A stretch of 17,378 bases of DNA from NCBI GenBank assembly GCA_002314325.1, contig DCFC01000012.1, positions 13,818 through 31,195 on the forward strand, written 5' to 3'. Under the pieces are notes generated by a model, which was not told the DNA's origin, did no database searches, and saw nothing but the letters and a program-made list of their open reading frames with translations. Within the stretch, counting starts at the first letter, position 1. Every line of letters begins with the position of its first letter. The stretch is from Megamonas hypermegale (GTDB lineage Bacteria; Bacillota; Negativicutes; Selenomonadales; Selenomonadaceae). Shown piece after piece: positions 7,346-14,631 of the stretch. Made by a program: the position numbers and the translations under genes.

Positions 7346-9002
7346 CACATTCACCATTTTCTTCATAATCATAAACAGGCGGATGTATAATATTTAAATT
7401 ATAGTCATCTTTGTTGAATTCGCATTTGTTTAATAACATCTGAGGGATTTTCTTTACTTTTATATTTTTAAATGACTTATCACAATCTTTATCAAAAGAT
7501 TTGCAGGCAATAATAAGATATTCGTTATCTTGCATACTTATTGCTATATTTTCAATGTAGGATTTTGTTACATACTTGGTGGTTACGAATAGGTAGGAAT
7601 TCTCATTGCCTTTGGATTGTTTCCAAAAGATTTCTTTTGATGGCTGATATTCAAAACCTTCATGGAGAGCCACTGCACTTGCCAGCATTTCCGGATTATA
7701 TTCCTTATTGATTATCGGTTCACCGAAAGCATCTTCTTTGATTAAAGTTGGAGCTAGTTCATAAAATTTATAACCGCCGCCGCCGCGCCAATTAACTTTT
7801 TTTGATATACCATTAACATCTTTTCCATCTATAACTCTATCTAATCTTGTTTTACAATGTGTATAGCAATGATTACCTAGTTCTATTCCAATCCATTTTC
7901 GTTTCATTTTGTGTGCAACAGCAGCTGTAGTGCCACTGCCTAGAAAACTATCTAATACCAAATCATTTTCTTCAGTAAAGAGATCAAGTATTCTTCTGAT
8001 AAGAGCTTCTGGTTTTTTGTTACTTGGAAAAGATACACCGCCTTCATTTTGGGTGTTTTGAAAGTCTATATCTGTCCATAAATCTCCTAACAATTGAGCA
8101 AATATTTCTTCATCATCAATTTTTATAATAGAAGCTTCTAATAAAGAAATACGACTTCCATTGTATGCAAATCGTATTATTCCGTTATCATCTTTATATT
8201 TTATGATAGTGTTTGGATTTGCTTTACTTTGGCGTTTAGCACTATCTGATATAGAATTAACAAAACGAAAAATATTCTTTTTATGAGAAATTATAAAATC
8301 ATAGAAAATTGGATTGCGTAGAAAGCTTTTTTTGATAGTTTCTCCTTTTTTTAGTATTTGAGAGTTGATTAAGACATCTTTTAATTTTAAAATGTTTATT
8401 GGATTATTATTAGAATCATATTCTAAAAAATAATTGTAATGTGTATCCCAATCTTCTTTTTTTATATATTGGGGATGAACAACGATATTATTACTTTTTT
8501 TGTATAAAATAATATTATCTTTATTTCGTAATATTGTTTTATTTTTATGTGCAGTTTTAGCACCAGAAATACTATTCGAACGAACATTTATTTGCGCTAT
8601 AAATTTATTTCTTCCAAATAATTCGTCTAAAATAATTCTAAGATATGGCATTTCGGTATCATCAATTTCAATTGCAATAATACCATCTTCTGATAATAAA
8701 TTTTTTAATGATTGTAATCTTTTATACATTAAATTTAACCATATACTATGTTCTAAGTTATCATCATAATGTTCAAAAGCTGCTCCTGTATTATATGGTG
8801 GGTCTATATAAATACATTTTACTTTTCCTGTAAATTTATTTTCCAGTGCTTTTAATGCTAATAGATTATCACCATGTATAAGCATATTTTCGCAATTCTC
8901 ATCATTGCAATTTGAAAGTTCTTTGTTCTCAATCAAAAGTCGTGGTTCTACTTTGATTTCTTCATCTTTCCCATACCATGTTAATTCTAGTTTATTTGGC
9001 AT
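7338..9002 (-). CDS. mod: Type III restriction-modification methyltransferase, Mod subunit
   Basis: 554 residues. Motif order is that of beta-class amino-methyltransferases: DPPYNTG (67-73) comes first, and the SAM-binding DSFLGSGTTA (351-360) lies late. Between them is a long variable region (about 145-300) that should hold the target-recognition domain. It then carries a glycine-rich NWRGGGGYKFYEL segment (404-416) typical of type III Mod. It should methylate N6 of adenine in an asymmetric site and give specificity to Res. The frame opens at 9101, but AAGGAG six bases before ATG 9002 fixes the start, and the usual N-terminus KLELTWYGK follows it. It starts 10 bases after the DUF6718 gene and overlaps res by 8 bases. 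The recognition region is far more AT-rich than the C-terminal third, suggesting domain exchange. The site recognised cannot be read from sequence. Confidence 0.93.
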   Translation of the reverse strand: MPNKLELTWYGKDEEIKVEPRLLIENKELSNCNDENCENMLIHGDNLLALKALENKFTGKVKCIYIDPPYNTGAAFEHYDDNLEHSIWLNLMYKRLQSLKNLLSEDGIIAIEIDDTEMPYLRIILDELFGRNKFIAQINVRSNSISGAKTAHKNKTILRNKDNIILYKKSNNIVVHPQYIKKEDWDTHYNYFLEYDSNNNPINILKLKDVLINSQILKKGETIKKSFLRNPIFYDFIISHKKNIFRFVNSISDSAKRQSKANPNTIIKYKDDNGIIRFAYNGSRISLLEASIIKIDDEEIFAQLLGDLWTDIDFQNTQNEGGVSFPSNKKPEALIRRILDLFTEENDLVLDSFLGSGTTAAVAHKMKRKWIGIELGNHCYTHCKTRLDRVIDGKDVNGISKKVNWRGGGGYKFYELAPTLIKEDAFGEPIINKEYNPEMLASAVALHEGFEYQPSKEIFWKQSKGNENSYLFVTTKYVTKSYIENIAISMQDNEYLIIACKSFDKDCDKSFKNIKVKKIPQMLLNKCEFNKDDYNLNIIHPPVYDYEENGECDE

Positions 9003-9012
9003 ATATAACTCC

Positions 9013-9237
9013 TTAAATTTTTGAATTTTTACATATAGCATAAAATTTTTCTTCAAAATCTTGTTCTGATGTTGTAAAGTGATATGGTTCATATTCGCCA
9101 TATGCAGACGGTCGGTTGATTGTTACAAGTTGTATGTTATTATAGCCGTTCTTTAAATCTACTAACTGTTGACCGTATTTAGTTTGTAGGGTATATGAAC
9201 TTATTTTATTAAAATCTTTGGCTATTAAGTAGCACAT
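9013..9237 (-). CDS. Small DUF6718-type protein heading the RM operon
   Basis: 74 residues starting MCYLIAKDFNK, with a central block containing LVTINRPSAYGEY and an acidic C-terminal helix. I recognise this as the DUF6718 style of small proteins common in gut Bacillota; their function is unknown to me. An AAGGAGG ribosome site lies 9 bases before the ATG. The stop codon is 10 bases upstream of mod, and its TAA touches the mod ribosome site, so the genes are co-transcribed. No signal peptide, membrane span or HTH is seen. It could be an accessory or control protein of the RM system, or only a passenger. Confidence 0.7.
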   Translation of the reverse strand: MCYLIAKDFNKISSYTLQTKYGQQLVDLKNGYNNIQLVTINRPSAYGEYEPYHFTTSEQDFEEKFYAICKNSKI

Positions 9238-9417
9238 TATTTAAAACCTCCTTGTTAAAAATAATGAGCTTTTATTTTCTATATCATACTATAGAAGAAA
9301 TGGAAAAGTAAAGTAAGGACTTAATAAGTTTGTATACAGCAATTTTTTACAAGAAAAAGAGCTTGATTTTTGGTAAGATGACAGGTAAAACAATTACTGG
9401 CAGGTGATTTTACAAAG

Positions 9418-9734
9418 ATGAATAGGCGACAACGGCATATCTATTATGATACGGATTTGCAGATTGAAATTTATGAGTTTAAAGGTATCGGGCAGAAGTT
9501 CGTCAGTCATTTTCATGCGAATTATGTAATCGGTCTAATGGAAAAGGGCAGTAGGAATTTTGTCTGCGGCGGGCGAAAATATGTGATTGCCGCAGGTGAT
9601 ATTCTGTTGATTAATCCGCGGCAGGCTCACGGTTGCGAACAGATTGGCGGGGAAAATCTGCATTTGTGTTTCGCGCTTTAATCGGGCTTACGCCGAGGGT
9701 TTATAAAAATATAATGAAGGAAGTGGACAAGTAA
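9418..9734 (+). pseudogene. AraC-family regulator broken by an internal deletion
   Basis: Residues 1-87 form an AraC-type cupin sensor domain: HFH (31-33), then AGDILLINPRQAHGCE (59-74), which is the usual end of the first barrel half. It then stops at TAA 9679-9681. Directly after, in another frame (9681-9731), the sequence reads IGLTPRVYKNIMKEVDK and stops at 9732-9734. GLTPxxY is the hallmark end of the second HTH of AraC proteins. So the N-terminus and extreme C-terminus remain, while the rest of the sensor and nearly all of both HTHs (roughly 170-180 codons by comparison with full-length members) are gone, out of frame. The old stop codon directly abuts the ATG of the EamA transporter, showing the two were an operon. 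The remaining 87-residue cupin cannot bind DNA by itself. Confidence 0.85.
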
Positions 9735-10604
9735 ATGGGTCATTTGATTGCATTATTGACGGTTTTAATCTGGGGGACGACGTTTATTTCGACGAAGATA
9801 CTGCTGGAGGATTTTTCGCCGGTGGAGATTTTGCTGATACGGTTTGTGCTGGGATTTTTGGTATTGACGGCGATTTATCCGCGCTGGCTGCCGTTTAAGG
9901 AGAAAAGGCAGGAGATATTATTTATGCTGGCGGGGCTTTGCGGTATATGTCTGTATTATCTGCTGGAAAATATCGCGCTTGTCTATACGCAGGCTTCCAA
10001 TGTCGGCGTTATCATATCGGCGGCTCCGTTTTTCACGGCGATTGCAGCGCGTTTTATTATCGGCGATGAACGGCTGAACTGGAATTTTTTTGTCGGTTTC
10101 GTGCTTGCCATGATAGGTATCTGCTGTATAAGTTTCAGCGGGCAGGCGGCTTTGCAGTTAAATCCGCTCGGCGATATTCTGGCGCTTTTGGCAGCGATAG
10201 TGTGGGCGCTGTATTCGATACTCGTCCGTCTGCTCAATCAGTATGACTGCAATATGGTGCAGGCGACACAGCGGATTTTTGCCTACGGTATAATTTTCAT
10301 GCTGCCGATTGCCTGTTATGACGGATTTGACGTGAGTACTGATTTATGCCTGAAGCCGGTTAATCTGTTTAATCTGCTGTATCTTGGCATCGGTGCGTCG
10401 GCGCTTTGTTTCGTGCTGTGGAACTGGGCGGTAAAATTGCTCGGTGCGGTGAAGTCGAGCGTATATATTTATCTTACGCCGGTAATAACGGTGGCTACAG
10501 CGTATATCGTGCTGGATGAACAGCTGGCGCCGGTCGCACTTTGCGGTGTGTTTCTGACTTTGGCGGGGCTTATTGTATCGCAGTACAGGGAGCTGAAAAA
10601 GTAG
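9735..10604 (+). CDS. EamA/DMT-family transporter
   Basis: 289 residues, almost wholly hydrophobic, with about ten membrane spans in two EamA repeats. The N-terminal signature LIWGTTFISTKILLEDFSPVEI and the second-half IVWALYSILVRLL are characteristic of drug/metabolite transporters. Known members export amino acids, purines or other small metabolites across the inner membrane; the substrate cannot be told. The ATG directly follows the stop codon of the broken AraC gene, with AAGGAAG upstream. The transporter would therefore once have been translated by coupling to its regulator and has probably lost specific control. The frame is intact. Confidence 0.88.
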   Translation: MGHLIALLTVLIWGTTFISTKILLEDFSPVEILLIRFVLGFLVLTAIYPRWLPFKEKRQEILFMLAGLCGICLYYLLENIALVYTQASNVGVIISAAPFFTAIAARFIIGDERLNWNFFVGFVLAMIGICCISFSGQAALQLNPLGDILALLAAIVWALYSILVRLLNQYDCNMVQATQRIFAYGIIFMLPIACYDGFDVSTDLCLKPVNLFNLLYLGIGASALCFVLWNWAVKLLGAVKSSVYIYLTPVITVATAYIVLDEQLAPVALCGVFLTLAGLIVSQYRELKK

Positions 10605-10665
10605 GGAGGAATTATCTGTGTGTTTACAAAATTACATAAAATTTCAGCGAAGAGTTGGCTTAATC

Positions 10666-10694
10666 TTGAAATTTAAAGTCATTTATGCTATATT
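10666..10694 (+). promoter_or_regulatory. Strong promoter of the hydrolase/ATP-grasp operon
   Basis: TTGAAA (10666-10671), 17-base spacer ending TGC, TATATT (10689-10694): a good sigma-A promoter with extended -10. The start is predicted near 10701, about 58 bases before ATG 10759. Confidence 0.65.
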
Positions 10695-10704
10695 AGAGAA
10701 CAAT

Positions 10705-10735
10705 ACTACAATATTTTATGATATTGTAGTTTTTA
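10705..10735 (+). terminator. Hairpin with T-run at the 5' end of the hydrolase operon leader
   Basis: ACTACAATAT (10705-10714) pairs perfectly with ATATTGTAGT (10721-10730) around TTTATG, followed by TTTTATTTTG. It lies a few bases after the predicted start, so it could terminate read-through from EamA, or act as a leader attenuator or 5' stabiliser. It could function in either role. Confidence 0.55.
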
Positions 10736-10758
10736 TTTTGTGTTAAAGAGGTTAGATA

Positions 10759-11526
10759 ATGGTAGATATTTGGGATATTACTATACCGGAATTTACAGGC
10801 GAAGAAACGCGCAAACTGTATATCTATCTGCCGACGTCGTATGACAGCGAGCAGGACAGACGGTATCCGGTACTGTATATGTTTGACGGACAGAATGTTT
10901 TTTTTGACAGCGAAGCGACCTATGGTAAATCATGGGGCATGAAAGACTACATGGATTATACCAATACGGAAATGATTATCGTGGCACCGGCGTGCAATCA
11001 GCATCCGGACAACGGCAGACTTAGAGAATATTCGCCGTTTACATTTAAAGACCCTGAATTCGGTACTATTAAAGGCTACGGCAAAATCACGATGAACTGG
11101 ATAATCAATGAGCTCAAACCGGAAATCGACAAGGATTTCCGCACGTTGCCGGACAGGGAGCATACGTTCATTGCCGGCAGTTCTATGGGCGGGCTCATGA
11201 GTCTGTATGCGATAACGAAATACAATCACGTTTTCTCCCGCGCCGGTATTTTCTCACCGTCTGTCTGGGTGGGCGCGAACAGATTGGCAAAGATGATAAA
11301 AAATGCCGATATTGCGCCGGACACGGTGATTTATATGGATTACGGCGAATTGGAGCTCAGCAATCATAAGGACATGCTGCGTCAGTTTGTTAAAATTTCT
11401 TCTATATTAATGAAGAAAAATGTGCGGGTGAATACCCGTATTGTGCCAAACGGTACGCACAGTGAAGCCAGTTGGGAAAAACAGGTGCCGTTTTTCTTGA
11501 ATACGATTTTGTATGAACTGGAATAA
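10759..11526 (+). CDS. Alpha/beta-hydrolase, esterase D/enterochelin-esterase type
   Basis: 255 residues. Starts with a beta-sandwich-like strand (RKLYIYLPTSYD) and YPVLYMFDGQNVF (37-49), typical of the COG2819/esterase-D group. The nucleophile elbow is GSSMGG (140-145, Ser142), the likely catalytic His is 234 in GTHSEASWEK, and an Asp follows the IYMDYGELE strand. The triad looks complete, so a cytoplasmic serine hydrolase acting on an ester, thioester or amide is likely; no signal peptide is seen. The ribosome site AGAGG lies 7 bases before ATG. It is first gene of an operon with a second hydrolase and an ATP-grasp ligase. Siderophore-ester hydrolases share this fold, but no siderophore genes are nearby. 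The substrate is unknown. Confidence 0.85.
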   Translation: MVDIWDITIPEFTGEETRKLYIYLPTSYDSEQDRRYPVLYMFDGQNVFFDSEATYGKSWGMKDYMDYTNTEMIIVAPACNQHPDNGRLREYSPFTFKDPEFGTIKGYGKITMNWIINELKPEIDKDFRTLPDREHTFIAGSSMGGLMSLYAITKYNHVFSRAGIFSPSVWVGANRLAKMIKNADIAPDTVIYMDYGELELSNHKDMLRQFVKISSILMKKNVRVNTRIVPNGTHSEASWEKQVPFFLNTILYELE

Positions 11527-11548
11527 CACAGAGTATAAGCTTATCGAG

Positions 11549-11590
11549 CTGCAAAGCAGTCTGTATATTTAAATACGGGCTGTTTTGCGG
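11549..11590 (+). other. Long G-U-rich RNA hairpin between the two hydrolase genes
   Basis: CTGCAAAGCAGTCTGTAT (11549-11566) pairs over all 18 positions with 11573-11590 if four G-U pairs are allowed, around ATTTAA. ATCG/CGAT (11543-11546, 11591-11594) adds 4 bp after a 2-base bulge. The wobbles are possible only in the plus-strand RNA, so it acts, if at all, in this operon's mRNA. No T-run follows, so it is not a plain terminator. Possible roles are an RNase processing site or a stability barrier. Confidence 0.6.
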
Positions 11591-11652
11591 CGATGGGCTT
11601 GATATAAATAGTTGAATAATTTGAAAAACTTTTTGCAAAGGACAGTGATGAA

Positions 11653-12405
11653 GTGGATACACAGTATTTTAAATGGTACAGCCCGCATTTGAACCGCGAT
11701 ATGGAGATTAAGGTATACGGCTGGGGCGGCCGACCGGTGCTTTTCATTCCGTGTCAGGACGGCAGATTTTTCGATTTTGAGAATTTTCATATGGCGGATG
11801 TCTGGGCGCGCTGGATTTACGAAGGACAAGTAATGGTTTTCTCTATTGATACGATGGATAAGGAAACCTGGTCAAATAAAAACGGCGACCCGCGCTGGAG
11901 AGCCGAACGCCATGAACAGTGGATGAATTATATTACGGATGAAGTCGTGCCGTTTATGCGCGACGTGGTGAACAGACATAACGGCTGGACGGGATATCCG
12001 GGCGTAATGGTGTTCGGCTGCAGTCTCGGGGCGACACATGCGGTCAATCTGTTTTACCGCCGACCGGATTTGTTCGACAGACTGTTGGCGCTGAGCGGTA
12101 TTTATACAGCGGAATACGGCTTTGACGGTTATATGGACGATATCGTCTACAACAATTCGCCGGTGCATTATCTTGCCAATATGCCGAATGACCATCCGTA
12201 CATTCCTTTGTACAATTTGAAAAAATCCGTTATTTGCGTAGGGCTGGGACCGTGGGAAGTCCCGGATTCTACAAGAGCGCTGCACGGGATTTTGCAGGCG
12301 AAAGGCATTAATACATGGGTTGATTACTGGGGCTTTGACTGCAGCCATGACTGGTATTGGTGGTATCGCCAGGTGGAATATTTCGTGCCGTATTTATTAA
12401 GTTAA
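11653..12405 (+). CDS. Alpha/beta-hydrolase, COG4947-type esterase
   Basis: 250 residues starting at GTG (read MDTQYFKWYSPHLNRDMEIKVYG), the normal N-terminus of this esterase group; the frame closes at 11617 and there is no upstream ATG in it. The nucleophile elbow is GCSLGA (122-127, Ser124), and the catalytic His is probably 232 in CSHDWYWWYRQ near the C-terminus. The protein is rich in Trp and Tyr. It is cytoplasmic, with no signal peptide. It is not a duplicate of the preceding hydrolase: elbow, length and N-terminus differ. It lies 126 bases after that gene, with a long RNA hairpin between, and 34 bases before the ATP-grasp gene. The ribosome site is only AAAGGA at a long distance, so with the GTG start translation may be modest. 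The family call is good; the substrate is unknown. Confidence 0.83.
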   Translation: MDTQYFKWYSPHLNRDMEIKVYGWGGRPVLFIPCQDGRFFDFENFHMADVWARWIYEGQVMVFSIDTMDKETWSNKNGDPRWRAERHEQWMNYITDEVVPFMRDVVNRHNGWTGYPGVMVFGCSLGATHAVNLFYRRPDLFDRLLALSGIYTAEYGFDGYMDDIVYNNSPVHYLANMPNDHPYIPLYNLKKSVICVGLGPWEVPDSTRALHGILQAKGINTWVDYWGFDCSHDWYWWYRQVEYFVPYLLS

Positions 12406-12439
12406 AATATTAAAAGCATGAGAGAAAAGGGGACATAGT

Positions 12440-13633
12440 ATGAAGAATTTTATTTTTATCTCGCCGAACTTTCCGGAGAACTACTGGCATTTCTGCCGTG
12501 AGCTGAAAAATAACGGGCTTAATGTACTGGGCATTGGGGATGCGCCGTATGACCATCTGACGCAGGATTTAAAAGACAGCCTCAATGAATATTATAAAGT
12601 CGGCAGTCTAGAAAATTACGACGAAGTGGCTGGCGCAGTCCAGTTTTTTATCAATAAGTACGGTAAAATCGACTGGCTCGAATCGAACAACGAATACTGG
12701 CTGGAACGCGATGCTCGCCTTCGCACTGATTTTGGCATTGACAGCGGTTTTAAAAACGAAGACATGCCGCGCATTAAGTATAAATCGAACATGAAGGCAT
12801 ATTATGCCAATGTCGGCATTCCGACGGCACGCTATCATCTGGTGGATACATGGAGAGGCTGCGTTGATTTTGCCAATACGGTCGGCTATCCTGTAATCGT
12901 AAAACCGGATAACGGCGTGGGCGCAAGCAGCACGTATAAACTTAACGACGAAAGCGAATTGAGCTATTTCTTTGCGACGAAAAATTCCTGCGTGCAGTAC
13001 ATAATGGAAGAATATATCTACGCGGAAGTAAATTCGTATGATGCCATTATCGACTCGCACGGAAATCCGATATTCGAAATCGGCAACGTGACGCCGATGT
13101 CCATCATGGATATCGTGAACAATGCCGATAACAGTATTTTCTATATCGTGAAGGAACTGCCGGAGGATACGCGCCGATTGGGCAGAGCTACGGTGAAGAG
13201 CTTCGGCGTAAGAAGCCGTTTCGTGCATTTTGAATTTTTCCGCCTGCTCAAGGATTATGAAGGTCTCGGCAGACAGGGCGAGTTGATCGGTCTGGAAGTA
13301 AATATGCGTCCGTGCGGCGGCATCAGTCCGGATATGATGAATTTCTCGCAGAGCACGGATGTGTATAAAATCTGGGCGGATATGATTGCGTACGACTCTT
13401 CGCTCAAAGGCATCGGTGAAACGGCTTACTGTGCGTTTGCCGGCCGCCGCGACGGTAAGAATTTCGTCATGAGCAATGAACAGATAATGGAAAAATACGC
13501 TGCCAATATGAAGATGTCCGGCCGCGTAGCTGATGTACTTTCCGGTGCTATGGGCAATCAGATGTTTATCGCCACCTTCCCGACGAAAGAGGATATGGAC
13601 AGATTTTATAATGATGTGCTTGCCTGCTGGTAA
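12440..13633 (+). CDS. ATP-grasp carboxylate-amine/thiol ligase-like protein
   Basis: 397 residues with a complete ATP-grasp layout: an N-terminal nucleotide-like domain (MKNFIFISPNFPENYWHF), a hinge, the ATP lid VKPDNGVGAS (154-163), the linker strand YIMEEYI (187-193), and the metal-binding acidic strands HFEFF (263-267) and EVNMRPCGG (286-294). Known relatives activate a carboxylate as acyl-phosphate with ATP and join it to an amine or thiol. This one resembles the carbamoyl-phosphate/biotin-carboxylase side rather than any named peptide ligase. AAGGGG stands 8-9 bases before ATG. It is last in the operon with the two hydrolases and followed by a strong terminator. The substrates are unknown; the neighbours suggest a small peptide, amide or conjugate made here and trimmed by the hydrolases (inference). 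Confidence 0.85.
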   Translation: MKNFIFISPNFPENYWHFCRELKNNGLNVLGIGDAPYDHLTQDLKDSLNEYYKVGSLENYDEVAGAVQFFINKYGKIDWLESNNEYWLERDARLRTDFGIDSGFKNEDMPRIKYKSNMKAYYANVGIPTARYHLVDTWRGCVDFANTVGYPVIVKPDNGVGASSTYKLNDESELSYFFATKNSCVQYIMEEYIYAEVNSYDAIIDSHGNPIFEIGNVTPMSIMDIVNNADNSIFYIVKELPEDTRRLGRATVKSFGVRSRFVHFEFFRLLKDYEGLGRQGELIGLEVNMRPCGGISPDMMNFSQSTDVYKIWADMIAYDSSLKGIGETAYCAFAGRRDGKNFVMSNEQIMEKYAANMKMSGRVADVLSGAMGNQMFIATFPTKEDMDRFYNDVLACW

Positions 13634-13670
13634 AATTTTTTATCTGTAAGTTAGAGTTGGCTGGAATTAC

Positions 13671-13700
13671 AAAAGCCGGAGCTTTGCGCTTCGGCTTTTT
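13671..13700 (+). terminator. Intrinsic terminator after the ATP-grasp gene
   Basis: AAAAGCCGGAGC (13671-13682) pairs with GCTTCGGCTTTT (13688-13699), one G-U pair, 5-base loop, then T-run. GC-rich and strong; it ends the hydrolase/ATP-grasp operon. Confidence 0.88.
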
Positions 13701-13720
13701 GTCTGGCGAAAATATTTTTG

Positions 13721-13744
13721 TGTTATAATATAAACAAATTGTTT
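13721..13744 (+). promoter_or_regulatory. RpiR gene promoter with palindromic operator candidate
   Basis: An extended -10 (TGT then TATAAT, 13724-13729) without a clear -35. It is immediately followed by the palindrome AAACAA-A-TTGTTT (13732-13744), which covers the predicted start near 13737. The position suits autorepression by the RpiR-type protein encoded directly downstream. Confidence 0.5.
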
Positions 13745-13761
13745 TTAATGGGGTAGTTTTA

Positions 13762-14610
13762 ATGGATAATCAGACAATGCTTGACCGGATATTTGCGGGG
13801 TATGACGGTTTTTTCGCTTCGGAAAAGAAAATTGCCGGTTATATTATGGAAAATCATAAAAAAGTAATCAATATGACGATTAAGGAACTGGCGAAAGAAT
13901 GCGGCGTGAGTGAAGCGTCTATTTCCCGCTTTTGCAAAAAATGCGGCGCGCAGAGTTTTCATCATTTGAAAATTGAATTGGCGCGCGAACGTATGGCAAC
14001 GGATAAAAACGTGAAAGTTTCCAACGATATAGCGCGGGATAATATACCGCAGTCGCTGCGAAATATTTTGGCGAATAAAATTGAGGAACTGACGGCGACG
14101 ATAAATATGATTAACCCGGCAGAGCTGAATGAGATTTTAAATAGAATACAAAATGCGCGTACGGTTCAGGTGGTGGCTGTCGGCAATACAATTCCGGTGG
14201 CGATGGACTGTGCTTTTAAATTCAACGAGATAGGCATACCGACCGTTACGGGCTCAATCTGGGAGACGCAAGCGGCGTACAGTCTGAGCCTTAGAGAAGA
14301 TGATGTGCTGATTGCCATATCCAATTCGGGCGAAGCTAGCAAGATTTTCACTTTAGTGCAGTTGGCGAATGAGCGCAATGTGACGACTGTCGGCATTACG
14401 AACAATAAAAATTCGGCAATCGGCCGAGCCGTTAAATATCATATACAGACGGCGACGCGCGAAAAATTGTTTTTGAATGAATTCTGTTTTTCGCGTATAT
14501 CCGCCGCGACAATAATAGAAATTTTATATCTGTTTTTGACCATAGGGCAGAAAGATGCCTATGCAAGACTTAGTAAATGCGAAGAGCTGTTTGCTGCTGA
14601 GAAATTATAA
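13762..14610 (+). CDS. RpiR-family sugar-phosphate regulator (HTH + SIS)
   Basis: 282 residues. N-terminal HTH_6 domain (about 1-77) with the helix-turn-helix IKELAKECGVSEASISRFCKK (40-60); C-terminal SIS domain with VVAVGNTIPVAMD (137-149) and the sugar-phosphate-binding AISNSGEASK (185-194). Known family members bind phosphorylated sugars through the SIS domain and control the matching catabolic operon. GGGG lies upstream of the ATG; the start is clear because the N-terminus matches the family length. It stands alone with its own promoter and a terminator overlapping the stop codon, directly before the rpiA operon, which it probably controls (inference from position). A palindrome lies over its own promoter, and a related AT-rich palindrome lies in the rpiA promoter. 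The effector may be ribose 5-phosphate or another pentose phosphate. Confidence 0.9.
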   Translation: MDNQTMLDRIFAGYDGFFASEKKIAGYIMENHKKVINMTIKELAKECGVSEASISRFCKKCGAQSFHHLKIELARERMATDKNVKVSNDIARDNIPQSLRNILANKIEELTATINMINPAELNEILNRIQNARTVQVVAVGNTIPVAMDCAFKFNEIGIPTVTGSIWETQAAYSLSLREDDVLIAISNSGEASKIFTLVQLANERNVTTVGITNNKNSAIGRAVKYHIQTATREKLFLNEFCFSRISAATIIEILYLFLTIGQKDAYARLSKCEELFAAEKL

Positions 14611-14630
14611 GAGCGGCCAGCTCTTTTTTT
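14609..14630 (+). terminator. Intrinsic terminator overlapping the RpiR stop codon
   Basis: AAGAGC (14609-14614) pairs with GCTCTT (14620-14625) around GGCCA, followed by a run of T to 14630. The short GC-containing stem begins inside the TAA stop codon. Confidence 0.75.
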
Positions 14631-14631
14631 A

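Noticed and set aside
12608..13228. 206-codon minus-strand ORF
   Set aside because: Antisense shadow of the ATP-grasp gene; His/Arg-rich composition typical of a complementary frame and no ribosome site.
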